The notes: generated by a model from the sequence alone, not told the origin. A stretch of DNA of 17,788 bases from JADJLQ01 sp034439915 (GCA_034439915.1 JAWXBI010000130.1:1-17788), one strand, 5' to 3'. Shown: positions 5,671-13,831, numbered from the stretch's first letter. Numbers and translations: made by a program.

Positions 5671-8091
5671 ATGAATAATGCTCTCCACCATATTAAATAC
5701 CTTGGTATTGTATTGTGCTTTTGTGCTTTAGAATCTTTTGCCCAGACTCCTTGTTATTTTGTCGCGAGGGTTACGGATGCTCAAACCGGTGAAGCCCTTC
5801 ACGGAGCAGTGCTGAAAATGGATGGCCTGGAAACCTTCCAGGTTACAGACTCCATGGGCCGTGTGCGAATGGCCGTTAAATGTGGAGAACACAATGTTAG
5901 CCTTTCAAGCCTGGGGTATAAACCTTATTCCTACCGCTACTCGGTTCAGAATGACAAGCCGATAGTGATCAAAATGGAAAATATCCTCACTCAATTGGAA
6001 GAAATCGTGATTAGTTCTCAAAGTGAAACCCGCAACCTGGAAAGCCCGGCACTGGGGGTTAGCATAATGAACCTTAAAGCTGTTCAAAAATTACCACCCG
6101 CCGCCGGGGAGCTGGATGTTCTTCGCAGTCTTCAAAGCCTGCCCGGGGTTTCCGCGGTAGGTGAAGGGGCCAATGGCATCAATATCCGTGGGGGTTCAGT
6201 AGATCAGAACCTGATTTTATTGGATTATATGCCCATATTTAATCCCACCCATTTATTGGGATTGTTTTCAATTTTTCCTACGGATGGAATCCGGGAGCTT
6301 CAATTATACAAAGGTTCGATCCCGGCGAGGTATGGAGGACGCACTGCCGGTGTCCTGGATGTCAGGCTTGCTGAACCCAACATGGAAAAATTCAATTTGA
6401 AAGGAGGCATTGGTATGATTTCAAACCGGCTGCACGCTGAAGTCCCTATAATCCAGGGAAAATTGGGGCTGCTGAGTTCATCGCGGGTTTCGTTCAATGA
6501 ATACCTGATCAAATTTTATAACAATGTGTTACTGAATTCCCTGGGTAAAAGAAGATTGCCCAACAACAAACCGGTATTTTTTGATCTGGCCAATAAGATT
6601 TCCTGGAGGCCTACCAACAAGGATAATATCTCGCTGACCAGTTATATCAGCCACGATTCATACCGCATCGATTCGTTGTTTAGCATTGCCGGTATCGTAC
6701 CCAAACAAGCGGATCTGCGTTACGGCCACAATAATCTTGCTTTAAGGTGGAACCACTATTTCTCCCCTAAATTTAATCTCAACTTATTAGCGGTTCAATC
6801 AGACTATAAAACGAGTACTGAATCGGATCAACTGAAGACCGGCTTTAAATTTGATACCCGGCTGATTTATCAAAACTTCAAATCAGAGATTACCTATTCA
6901 CCCAACTCCCTGCAACGCATCAATGCCGGTTTTACCGTGACCCGTCTGAAATTAACTCCCGGTGATCTCAATTCGGTAGAGGGTTCTTCCATTTCTCCGA
7001 AGTATTTAGAAGTTGAAAAAGGACTGGAGGCGGCTTTCTTTATTTCTGATGAATACGAACTGTCCAAAAAATTATTGGCCGAATTCGGCCTCCGGGTTGT
7101 GAGGTTTTGGAACCTGGGACCTGTTACTGTTCCGGTGTTTGAAGAAGGCAGTCCAAAGACCCCTTCGACCATCACCAGTCGTGTCAACATCAATGGCATT
7201 GAATCGGGGTTTAATCGTTTAGAACCCAGGTTGGCCTTAAGGTATAAGATCAACGACCTGAGTGTAATCAAAATCGGATACAACCGGATGAACCAATTTC
7301 TGCACATGCTGTCTAACAACTCTACTCCCCTGCCCAGCGTACGTTGGAAAAATTCAAACCGGTATATCCCCCCGCAGCAAAGTGATTTGATTTCCATGGG
7401 GCTGTTTAAGGACACCCGGCTTCACGTCTGGGAATGGTCGTTCGAAACCTATTACCGATGGCAGCGATCCATATTTGATTACCTCAACGGAGCTGAGTTG
7501 AGTATCAATCCGGATGTAGAAACCCAACTTTTACCTGGAAAAGGCAAAGCTTATGGTGCTGAATTAATGATCAACAAGAAAAAGGGGGTCATGACTGGAT
7601 GGATGAGTTATACCTATGCAAGAAGTTTCCAAAAGATCACAGGTGAATATCCCGAAATCCAGCAGTTAAATGGTGGCCAATGGTATCCGTCACTGATTGA
7701 TAAACCACATACCCTGAATGCCCTGGTCAACTTTCAAACGGAAAAACACAACGCGATATCGTTTACGTTCACGTATAGCACCGGTCGTCCCTATACCGCT
7801 CCCGTCAGCTTTTACAGGAGTGGAGTACGATTTTTACCCATCTACACCGATCGCAACAATGGCAGGATATCCGATTATCATCGCCTTGATTTTTCCTGGG
7901 TCATCACCAACCCGTCGATGAAAGAAAAAAGATGGGAAGGGTCCTGGATCTTTACGGTATATAATCTATATGGAAGGAAAAATGCATTTTCTTATTTTTT
8001 CAATCCGGAATACACCAACTTCCGGCCCTTCAAAGTCAGTGTATTTCCCAGTCCCATTGTTTCTTTGACTTACAATTTTAAATTTGAGTAA
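5671..8091 (+). CDS. TonB-dependent outer-membrane receptor with carboxypeptidase-regulatory-like domain
   Basis: This is an 806-residue outer-membrane active transporter. A signal peptide spans 1-24 (cleavage SFA-Q). A carboxypeptidase-regulatory-like beta domain covers about 30-103 (VTDAQTGEALHGAVLKM, SLSSLGYKPYSY). The plug covers about 110-235, with LEEIVIS, the INIRGGSVDQNLILLDYMP segment and LYKGSIPARYGGRTAGVLDV. The rest is a 22-strand-type barrel ending in an aromatic-rich final strand with Phe near the C-terminus. The substrate is unknown, and no SusD partner gene is present. Instead a DUF4249 lipoprotein gene begins at the very next base, a pairing common in Bacteroidota. The receptor likely works with TonB-ExbBD encoded elsewhere. 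Length and domain order are normal, and no frameshift is seen. Confidence 0.93.
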   Translation: MNNALHHIKYLGIVLCFCALESFAQTPCYFVARVTDAQTGEALHGAVLKMDGLETFQVTDSMGRVRMAVKCGEHNVSLSSLGYKPYSYRYSVQNDKPIVIKMENILTQLEEIVISSQSETRNLESPALGVSIMNLKAVQKLPPAAGELDVLRSLQSLPGVSAVGEGANGINIRGGSVDQNLILLDYMPIFNPTHLLGLFSIFPTDGIRELQLYKGSIPARYGGRTAGVLDVRLAEPNMEKFNLKGGIGMISNRLHAEVPIIQGKLGLLSSSRVSFNEYLIKFYNNVLLNSLGKRRLPNNKPVFFDLANKISWRPTNKDNISLTSYISHDSYRIDSLFSIAGIVPKQADLRYGHNNLALRWNHYFSPKFNLNLLAVQSDYKTSTESDQLKTGFKFDTRLIYQNFKSEITYSPNSLQRINAGFTVTRLKLTPGDLNSVEGSSISPKYLEVEKGLEAAFFISDEYELSKKLLAEFGLRVVRFWNLGPVTVPVFEEGSPKTPSTITSRVNINGIESGFNRLEPRLALRYKINDLSVIKIGYNRMNQFLHMLSNNSTPLPSVRWKNSNRYIPPQQSDLISMGLFKDTRLHVWEWSFETYYRWQRSIFDYLNGAELSINPDVETQLLPGKGKAYGAELMINKKKGVMTGWMSYTYARSFQKITGEYPEIQQLNGGQWYPSLIDKPHTLNALVNFQTEKHNAISFTFTYSTGRPYTAPVSFYRSGVRFLPIYTDRNNGRISDYHRLDFSWVITNPSMKEKRWEGSWIFTVYNLYGRKNAFSYFFNPEYTNFRPFKVSVFPSPIVSLTYNFKFE

Positions 8092-9144
8092 ATGAAATTC
8101 CTGGGGACAATCTGTTGTATTTATATTTTTTCCTGTCAGTATCCGGTGGATCTTTCCAACCTGCCGGACACTCAAAAATTTTTAGTGATCGATGCCGCAG
8201 TTACTGAGGACTTCCTCCGTGTTTATGTTGCCTATAGCCTGGAAAAGGTTACATCCAGCGGTGCTTATACCTTGCCTAAACCTCCACTTACCAAAGCGGT
8301 TATTGTAGACGGAAAGGGCGTCAGGTATACGGTTAAAAATACAACCGGCGTGATCGATACCACTTTCAAAGGCAGGATTGGCGAAACCTATCAATTATTG
8401 GTTGAAGTCGATGGCAAATCCTATGAATCTGAAAAACAAACCATGCAGGCATGTCCTGAACTGGATTCACTGATCGTGCAATACAGTCGCGAAGGGTTCA
8501 GGTCCAGGGATGACCTTCCCTATGATGGGTTTGATGTGTATGCCTTGGCAAAAGATGTTCCTGGCAAAGAAAATTATTACCAATGGCATTGGACCCATTA
8601 TGCGAGAGCCTCCTATTGTTTAAAAGCTTACAGTCCAGCGGAAAAGCTTGATGTTTTATTTCCCTGTTTTCCAGCAGATTGCTGGAATATTGTTGAAAAT
8701 GATAAAGTTATCGTGCAGCATGACAAATTGCGCGATGGCAGCGCATTGAATCAGTTTGTAGTCCGTGTGCCTTATTCAACACCACCCAACAGTTATCACT
8801 TGCAAATAGAACAAAGGGCAATTTCTCCATCCGTTTTTGAATACCTCAGGTCACTGGAAACCCAGACTGAAAATGTAGGAACCTTATTTGATCTGCCCGC
8901 CCAGACCCGGTTTAATCCCAACGTTTTTAATCTTGCAGATAAAAGCGAAAAACTATTGGGAGTCTTCAGCGTATACTCCTACCGCTACAAAGTCGTATAT
9001 ATTGATATGCGCCAAATCATTCCAAGCGCCGAACCGAAAGTGATTACCCTACCTGCCAAGTTTTCAGATGATACCCGGGCATCTGCACCCTGTACTGAAG
9101 AAACCTTCCGAACAAAAATTAAACCTAAAGGATGGATCAATTGA
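8092..9144 (+). CDS. DUF4249 lipoprotein A1
   Basis: This 350-residue DUF4249-family protein has a lipoprotein signal with the lipobox cysteine at C15 (IFSC-QYP), so it is tethered to a membrane, probably the outer one. The N-terminal part (25-120) has the family look of an extracellular beta domain (KFLVIDAAVTED, SLEKVTSSGAYTLP, GETYQLLVEVDGK). The middle has YDGFDVYALAKD (144-155) and YYQWHWTHY (162-170). Non-lipobox mature cysteines are C121, C176, C192, C197 and C334; the last four are shared with paralogs A2 and B2, suggesting disulfides. The C-terminus carries PC-x-EE-x3-RT-x4-P-x-GWI. The ATG directly abuts the receptor stop, so translational coupling and joint function with the receptor are likely. 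The molecular role of DUF4249 is not established. Confidence 0.9.
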   Translation: MKFLGTICCIYIFSCQYPVDLSNLPDTQKFLVIDAAVTEDFLRVYVAYSLEKVTSSGAYTLPKPPLTKAVIVDGKGVRYTVKNTTGVIDTTFKGRIGETYQLLVEVDGKSYESEKQTMQACPELDSLIVQYSREGFRSRDDLPYDGFDVYALAKDVPGKENYYQWHWTHYARASYCLKAYSPAEKLDVLFPCFPADCWNIVENDKVIVQHDKLRDGSALNQFVVRVPYSTPPNSYHLQIEQRAISPSVFEYLRSLETQTENVGTLFDLPAQTRFNPNVFNLADKSEKLLGVFSVYSYRYKVVYIDMRQIIPSAEPKVITLPAKFSDDTRASAPCTEETFRTKIKPKGWIN

Positions 9145-9211
9145 GGCTGGATGTGGGCAAGTTTAAAAAATAACGAGAATTCAACATTGCATTAACCTTC
9201 ACATTCTTCCA

Positions 9212-9761
9212 GTGTTGAGAACCGTTTATTTTCTGGTCGTATTGCACTTTTGTAGTTGCCAATTTTCGCTAGATCAGTCTGAACTTCCGGAAACACGCAA
9301 ATTTTTGGTGATCGATGCCCAGGTTACGGAAAACTACCTCCGGCTCAATGTAGTGTATAGCCTGGAGAACGTCACTTCACGGGGTGAATACAATCTGCCC
9401 AATCCGCCCACTTCCGCTGCCTACCTGACAAAGAGCTCTCTCACCTATTGTTTTTGCCCATTTTAATTCAATTAAGGAAAGGGCTGAAAACCTGGGTACC
9501 CTATTCGATGTGCCGGCCCAAACCAGTTTTAACCCTAATGTCTATAATGTGACTGACCGGGGAGAAAAAATTATCGGAGTATTTAACGTGTTCTCTTCAC
9601 GGTACCGTATTATTCATATCGATATGATGCAAAAGATTCCGGGAGCAGAGGTCAAATACTTCTATGAAACCGAAGCTTTTGTCTCAGACCCTTTTCTGAC
9701 GAGCCCCTGTATTGAAGCCATCAACCGCACCAGAAGTAAGCCGGAAGGCTGGATCGACTAA
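9212..9761 (+). pseudogene. DUF4249 lipoprotein B1, broken by internal deletion and frameshift
   Basis: The 5' part (9212 to about 9430) encodes a lipoprotein signal with Cys16 (LHFCSC-QFS) and the first ~72 residues of a B-type DUF4249 protein. The 3' part resumes in another frame at RALSPIVFAHFNSIKERAEN and runs to the family C-terminus PEGWID at 9761. Aligned with intact B2, codons of about residues 72-241 are missing, near 506 bp and not a multiple of three, so the 5' frame ends at a TAA around 9464. No ATG exists at the expected place; GTG at 9212 or TTG at 9215 would be needed, whereas B2 has ATG. The lost segment holds the conserved YYQW region and three of the four shared cysteines, so no functional family member can be made. 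The 5' part might still yield a short secreted or lipidated peptide. Confidence 0.85.
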
Positions 9762-9790
9762 TCAATGAATAAAGGTTAATTTTACCGGAC

Positions 9791-10843
9791 ATGAAATATA
9801 GCAGCCTCTTTGCTTTGATCTTATTTTTTTCTTGTCAATATCCTGTTGAGATTTCCAACCTGCCTGAAACGCAAAAATTCCTTGTGATAGATGCCGCGGT
9901 CACCGAAGATTTTGCCAGGGTCAATGTCGCCTACAGCCTGGAGAAAATAACCTCGAGCGGCGCCTATACCCTGCCCAAAGCACCGACCACCAAAGCATTT
10001 ATTACAGATAGCAGAGGGATAAAGTACCAGGTTCAGAACACAAAGGGGGTGGTGGATACGCTCTTTACAGGGAAGGTCGGTGAAACCTATCAATTAATGG
10101 TCGAAGCCGATGGTAAATTTTATGAGTCAAATAAACAAATCATGCAGGCGAGTCCTGAATTGGATTCGTTAATTGTGCAATATTCGCGTGAAAGTTTCAG
10201 GTCCAGCGGTGATCTTCAATATGATGGTTTTGATGTATATGCCGAAGCCCGGGATGTCGCAGGGACTGAAAATTATTACCAATGGCATTGGACCAATTAT
10301 GCCCTGGCCACGTTTTGTAATAAAGCATTCAGCCGGGCGGACGGGCAGGAAGTATTGTATCCGTGTTTCCCCACAGATTGCTGGAACATTATTCACAATG
10401 AAAAGGTGATTATCCAACACGATAAATTGCGCGATGGCACCGCACTGAATCAATTTGTAGTTAGGATTCCTTACTCTACTCCACCGAATAAATATTATTT
10501 GAGGGTAGAACAAAGAGCTATTTCCCTATCGGTGTATGATTACCTTAAATCGCTTGAAACCCAAACTGAAAATGTAGGTACTTTATTTGATTTGCCTGCA
10601 CAAACCCGGTTTAATCCCAATGTTTTTAATATCACTGACCGGAGCGAAAAATTATTGGGGGTATTTAGTGTTTATTCCTCGCGATATAAAATCGTTTACA
10701 TCGACATGTTGCAAATCATACCGGGGGCAGAACCTAAGGTCATCACCATACCCACTCCTTTTGCGGCAGATACCAGAATATCTTTTCCCTGCACAGAAGA
10801 AACTTACCGGACAACGAAGAGGCCTGAAGGGTGGATAAAATAA
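9791..10843 (+). CDS. DUF4249 lipoprotein A2
   Basis: This 350-residue protein aligns with A1 at the same length without gaps over the regions compared. The lipobox cysteine is C15 (LFFSC-QYP). Conserved features are KFLVIDAAVTEDF, SLEKITSSGAYTLPK, YDGFDVYAEARD, YYQWHWTNY (162-170), C176, C192, C197 and C334, and the end PEGWIK. A1's C121 is replaced by Ser here. A2 is much closer to A1 than to B2, which together with the A-B-A-B order implies duplication of a gene pair. It starts 29 bp after the B1 remnant, with a TAATTTTA sequence in the gap that could be a weak -7 box. It is probably transcribed with, or from within, the receptor operon. Role: a presumed surface lipoprotein partner of the TonB receptor, by inference. 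Confidence 0.9.
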   Translation: MKYSSLFALILFFSCQYPVEISNLPETQKFLVIDAAVTEDFARVNVAYSLEKITSSGAYTLPKAPTTKAFITDSRGIKYQVQNTKGVVDTLFTGKVGETYQLMVEADGKFYESNKQIMQASPELDSLIVQYSRESFRSSGDLQYDGFDVYAEARDVAGTENYYQWHWTNYALATFCNKAFSRADGQEVLYPCFPTDCWNIIHNEKVIIQHDKLRDGTALNQFVVRIPYSTPPNKYYLRVEQRAISLSVYDYLKSLETQTENVGTLFDLPAQTRFNPNVFNITDRSEKLLGVFSVYSSRYKIVYIDMLQIIPGAEPKVITIPTPFAADTRISFPCTEETYRTTKRPEGWIK

Positions 10844-11098
10844 TTCCCGGTGTATTAAAGAATGGGTGCATCGTAGACACCGTTTGAGTTGCCGTGATAT
10901 TTATAGTATGATTAAAACCCAGAGGTTTTGTACCAGACTATTGTAGAATTAAAATGTTTTTCGTCATAACGGGATCTTCAAAAACGTTTTCATTAAAATT
11001 AATTGTTCTATCCGGGCAGCAACCTGGTATTACCGGAAAATCGAATTCGGAAAATCTGTCATGGAATAACATTAAATTTACTTACCGCTCACAGCAGG

Positions 11099-12148
11099 AT
11101 GAAACACATACTTATTTTATGTCTTTTTTTTAATATAGGCTGTCAATTTCCTATCGAACATTCCGAACTTCCGGAAACTCAAAAATTTTTATTGATCGAT
11201 GCTCAGATCACTGAAAACTACCTCAAACTGAATGTAGCCTATAGTTTATTGAATGTTACCTCCAGAGGAGAATATACCCTGCCCAATCCACCACAGACCT
11301 CAGCTTACCTGATCGATGGCCAAGGAGTAAAGTATACCATAAATAATACCGTTGGGGGAATCGATACCCTTTTTAAAGGCAGGGTAGGAAATACCTACCA
11401 GTTGTTTTTGGAAGCAGACGGTAACATGTATGTTTCAGAAAAAGAAACAATGCGGGCCTGCCCTGAATTGGATTCCGTCATCGTTTTGTATAGCCGGGAA
11501 CAATTTCGTGCGCGTATTGATGAATTGTACGATGGTTTTGACGTGTATGCACAAGCTCAGGACATGTCCGGCGTGAAAAATTACTATCAATGGGAATGGT
11601 CACATTATTCAAAAGCAACCCACTGTGGAAAAGTATTTAGTTCCACCGAAGACCGGGATCTGCTCATACCATGTGTCCCCTCCACTTGCTGGAGTATCCT
11701 TACCGGCAACAGGGTATTAATCGAATCCGACCAATTGAAAGACGGCAATCTTTTGGTCAAACAGGTCGTACGTGTTCCATTTGTTTTACCTCCTAATAAA
11801 TATTATTTGCGAGTGGAACAAAGGGCAATCACACCTTCGGTATTTAATCACCTCAATGCCATAAGGGATAAAGCCGAGAACCTGGGTACTTTATTTGATG
11901 TACCAGCCCAGACCAGTTTTAATCCCAATGTATTTAATGTAAATGATCGGGGAGAAAAAATATTGGGAGCATTTAATGTTTTCTCGTCCAGGTACAAAAT
12001 TATATATATTGACATGCTGCAGAAAATTCCCGGCGCTCAGGTTAAATCCATAGTTGAAACCGAATTCTTTGTGACTAATTTTTTAACCAGTCCCTGTACT
12101 GAACAAGCCAACCGGACCGCTATACAACCGGAAGGATGGATCGAATAA
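11099..12148 (+). CDS. DUF4249 lipoprotein B2
   Basis: This 349-residue DUF4249 protein has lipobox Cys15 (FFNIGC-QFP). I start it at the ATG at 11099 because this puts a normal lipoprotein signal at the N-terminus and matches A1/A2 numbering; the frame is open to 11003, but that extension has no family resemblance. Shared features are KFLLIDAQITEN, the B-type LLNVTSRGEYTLPNPP, YDGFDVYAQAQD, YYQWEWSHY (162-170), C121, C176, C192 and C197, and the end PEGWIE. It is the intact counterpart of the broken B1. The 255-bp gap after A2 is the longest inside the cluster. It contains an AAAACC/GGTTTT hairpin (10914-10929) and a TAAATTTA sequence (11073-11080), so B2 may have its own promoter. Function: probable receptor-associated surface lipoprotein, unproven. 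Confidence 0.88.
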   Translation: MKHILILCLFFNIGCQFPIEHSELPETQKFLLIDAQITENYLKLNVAYSLLNVTSRGEYTLPNPPQTSAYLIDGQGVKYTINNTVGGIDTLFKGRVGNTYQLFLEADGNMYVSEKETMRACPELDSVIVLYSREQFRARIDELYDGFDVYAQAQDMSGVKNYYQWEWSHYSKATHCGKVFSSTEDRDLLIPCVPSTCWSILTGNRVLIESDQLKDGNLLVKQVVRVPFVLPPNKYYLRVEQRAITPSVFNHLNAIRDKAENLGTLFDVPAQTSFNPNVFNVNDRGEKILGAFNVFSSRYKIIYIDMLQKIPGAQVKSIVETEFFVTNFLTSPCTEQANRTAIQPEGWIE

Positions 12149-12155
12149 ATAATAG

Positions 12156-12187
12156 AAAAAATGAGAAATGAGAAAAATGAGAAAAAG
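12156..12187. repeat. Short tandem ATGAGAAA-type repeat
   Basis: Just after the B2 stop, ATGAGAAA-like units recur three times with 7-10 bp spacing. It marks the boundary between the lipoprotein cluster and the receptor relic on the other strand. No coding or terminator role is evident. Confidence 0.4.
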
Positions 12188-12214
12188 ACAGGTTGATATT
12201 CCGCTCAGCGTCTT

Positions 12215-12364
12215 TTCTGCCTTTCCATTTAAAATAGTTGCCAGATCCATACGATGGTAGGCAGGCAATTTCAGGCCGTTTTTATCGGTACCTGTAATAA
12301 AGTTGACGGTAGTGCCGTCCAGCAAAGTCAATTGGTATCCTCCGGTAAGGGCGGTATACGGGAA
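12215..12364 (-). pseudogene. Relic of a second TonB-dependent receptor barrel (C-terminal part)
   Basis: On the minus strand a frame reads FPYTALTGGYQ, then TLLDGTTVNFITGTDKNGL and KLPAYHRMDLATI. This is the typical near-C-terminal region of Bacteroidota TonB receptors. The intact receptor in this window has the matching YSTGRPYTAPVSFY, YTDRNNGR and DYHRLDFSW. An in-frame TAG (12365-12367) sits directly before FPYTA, and after about 12215 the frame loses family resemblance and runs into the 3' end of B2. Only about 50 codons of an ~800-codon gene are therefore recognisable. It is non-functional. It suggests that another receptor, possibly with its own lipoprotein genes, once lay here. Confidence 0.6.
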
Positions 12365-12552
12365 CTAACCAAAGAGCCCGGTCCGGCAAAGATTTGAATC
12401 CAGACCTAGTCGAAAAAGAGTTGACAGATGACGTCAGGTATATCAATGGTGAGAAAGCTTCCCCTGACCATATGATGATGCGAACGGCCGGATCTGGTTG
12501 CATACCAAACTGACCTCCAAAAATTATAATAGAAAAACTGAATCTAAAGACG
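12365..12552. other. Gene-poor spacer beyond the receptor relic
   Basis: No intact gene is visible. A plus-strand frame from about 12380 to 12506 has a protein-like composition (LNPDLVEKELTDDV, RYINGEKASPD) but no start, no recognised family and a stop soon after. It may be decayed coding sequence, perhaps connected with the adjacent receptor remnant. Confidence 0.25.
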
Positions 12553-12580
12553 TTGATTGTAAGAATGAGGATTATTTTTG
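12553..12580 (+). promoter_or_regulatory. Candidate Bacteroidota promoter for the DUF1835 gene
   Basis: TTG at 12553-12555, a 17-bp spacer and TATTTTTG at 12573-12580 fit the TTTG/TTG - N17-23 - TAnnTTTG pattern of the primary sigma factor in this phylum. The ATG at 12600 would follow a leader of about 12-15 nt. Confidence 0.45.
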
Positions 12581-12599
12581 AGCCTACTGTCTACCCGGT

Positions 12600-13355
12600 A
12601 TGAGTAAAAAAATATACCATATCCTGAATGGGGATGCCTTACAGCATAAATGGCCTTTGTCGATTTCGGGAGAAACGATCATCATGCGTGAGTGCCTCAT
12701 TTCAGGGCCTGCGGCTGCGCCTGATTATGCTACGTTTTGTGCCCAGCGTGCCCGTTATATACAAACAGAATTTGGGGAAGCGGATTATACGACACGGGTG
12801 ATTGGCGAATGGGCCAGGATTCAGGCGATGGAAGCCGACTCCACCGTTTATCTCTGGTTTGAAAAAGATTTATTTTGCCAGGTCAACCTTTGGTTTGTCC
12901 TGCACCTGATGAAACCCATTTATAACCAGGTAAATTTGGTGTTGCCGCTGACGAAAGATTGGTCTGGATTTGGCCCTTTAAACGACGAGGAGCTTTTTGA
13001 CTGTTATCACAACCATACTCCATTGGATCCCGAAGATATCCTCAAAATAAGACAGTTGTGGGAAGCGTATACGGTGAATGATTTTGAAATTATGTCGTTG
13101 GTATCCTTATCGATCAAACCCAGTTTACCTTTCATCAGCAGAGCGGTGGGCATGCATTTTGACAGGCTCGATACTGAGCAGAAGGAAGGAAGGCCTAATC
13201 GAATACTCAGACAGATCATTAAAAAAGAAGGTAAAGATCATTTTAAACGGATCTATCGGAAGTTCTGGGAAGAAGCTAAAGAATATGGATATGGGGACCA
13301 ACAGGTCAGGCAATTGCTCAATCAGGTGTTGCAGCGTTCTAACTATTGGATTTAG
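12600..13355 (+). CDS. DUF1835 domain-containing protein
   Basis: This 251-residue cytoplasmic protein shows the DUF1835 signature at its N-terminus: HILNGDALQHKWPLSISGET, then a MRECLISGP-type segment near residues 29-37. That resembles the I-x-NGDAL and REAL/CEGP motifs of the family. The middle has VYLWFEKDLFCQVNLWFVL (84-102), and the C-terminal third is charged and helical (HFDRLDTEQKEGRPNRILRQ onward), as in other two-part DUF1835 proteins. There is no signal peptide or membrane segment. The biochemical function of DUF1835 is unknown to me; the D/E-rich polar motifs could suggest nucleotide-related chemistry, but that is speculation. It stands alone, converging on the small SH3b gene 27 bp away. 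Confidence 0.82.
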   Translation: MSKKIYHILNGDALQHKWPLSISGETIIMRECLISGPAAAPDYATFCAQRARYIQTEFGEADYTTRVIGEWARIQAMEADSTVYLWFEKDLFCQVNLWFVLHLMKPIYNQVNLVLPLTKDWSGFGPLNDEELFDCYHNHTPLDPEDILKIRQLWEAYTVNDFEIMSLVSLSIKPSLPFISRAVGMHFDRLDTEQKEGRPNRILRQIIKKEGKDHFKRIYRKFWEEAKEYGYGDQQVRQLLNQVLQRSNYWI

Positions 13356-13382
13356 ATTGACAAGAGGTTTTTTATCCTGAAA

Positions 13383-13667
13383 TTAATAACCAACTTTCCA
13401 TTTTTCTCCGCTTTGGTGATGGATATGGAGGTCATGGGAGTTGCAGAGTGTAATTTCCCGTCTCAATACCCAGCCTATCGCTTCAGTGCCAATGACATAG
13501 ATCCAATCGCCCATTTCGCTTACTACACCCAGCCAGGTACCGTTTGTAATGGATTTCAGGACCGGAGCACAGTCATCCGGCTTGCTTCTGATCAAGGCGC
13601 TTACCGATACGGCATGCCACAAAATTTTATTCATCATTTGAGAAGGTTGTTTAAACGTAAACTCCAT
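13383..13667 (-). CDS. Small SH3b-domain protein
   Basis: The 94-residue product is almost entirely one bacterial SH3-like domain (about 18-72). It has VSVSALIRSKPDDCAPVLKS, then ITNGTWLGVVSEMGDW, IYVIGTEAIGW and VLRREI, matching the ALNVRSGPS, G-x2-V-x2-E-x2-GDW and GWV landmarks of SH3b folds. Bacterial SH3b domains usually bind cell-wall peptides or act as interaction modules, but this protein has no signal peptide with the ATG at 13667. It is either cytoplasmic or exported by a route I cannot see. The tail is histidine-rich (HDLHIHHQSGEKW). An internal start at the MM pair (residues 11-12) would still keep the whole domain. The neighbours give no clear functional clue. Confidence 0.7.
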   Translation of the reverse strand: MEFTFKQPSQMMNKILWHAVSVSALIRSKPDDCAPVLKSITNGTWLGVVSEMGDWIYVIGTEAIGWVLRREITLCNSHDLHIHHQSGEKWKVGY

Positions 13668-13801
13668 CCATATACAATAGTTACCTCATGTGAACGTCCG
13701 GTAATCCTCCCATTATTGGCTTTTCAAGGCTATTTAACAAAGCATTTGAATAAATATATTGGACACCTTTCCTTATCAGTGGCCGTAAAGTTAAGATTTT
13801 C

Positions 13802-13831
13802 ATAATTATACGAAGTTGTTCGTATAATTAT
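13802..13831. promoter_or_regulatory. BlaI operator 1 (13-bp perfect inverted repeat)
   Basis: ATAATTATACGAA (13802-13814) and TTCGTATAATTAT (13819-13831) are perfect inverted repeats around GTTG. The inner ATACGAA-N4-TTCGTAT is repeated at operator 2. The right arm touches the predicted -35 hexamer. A dyad of this size before a BlaI-family gene is what a dimeric winged-helix repressor needs. Confidence 0.75.

Noticed and set aside
6894..7415. 173-codon minus-strand ORF inside the receptor gene
   Set aside because: Antisense shadow of a well-supported barrel coding region, with no motif of its own.
10914..10929. AAAACC-CAGA-GGTTTT hairpin after A2 as terminator
   Set aside because: Weak AT-rich stem with no separate T-run. 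It lies 70 bp past the stop, so it was not called.
11003..11098. N-terminal extension of DUF4249 B2
   Set aside because: It would bury the lipoprotein signal and has no counterpart in the paralogs. ATG 11099 is preferred.
12385..12410. GATTTGAATCC resembling a tRNA T-arm
   Set aside because: No acceptor, D or anticodon stems could be assembled around it.
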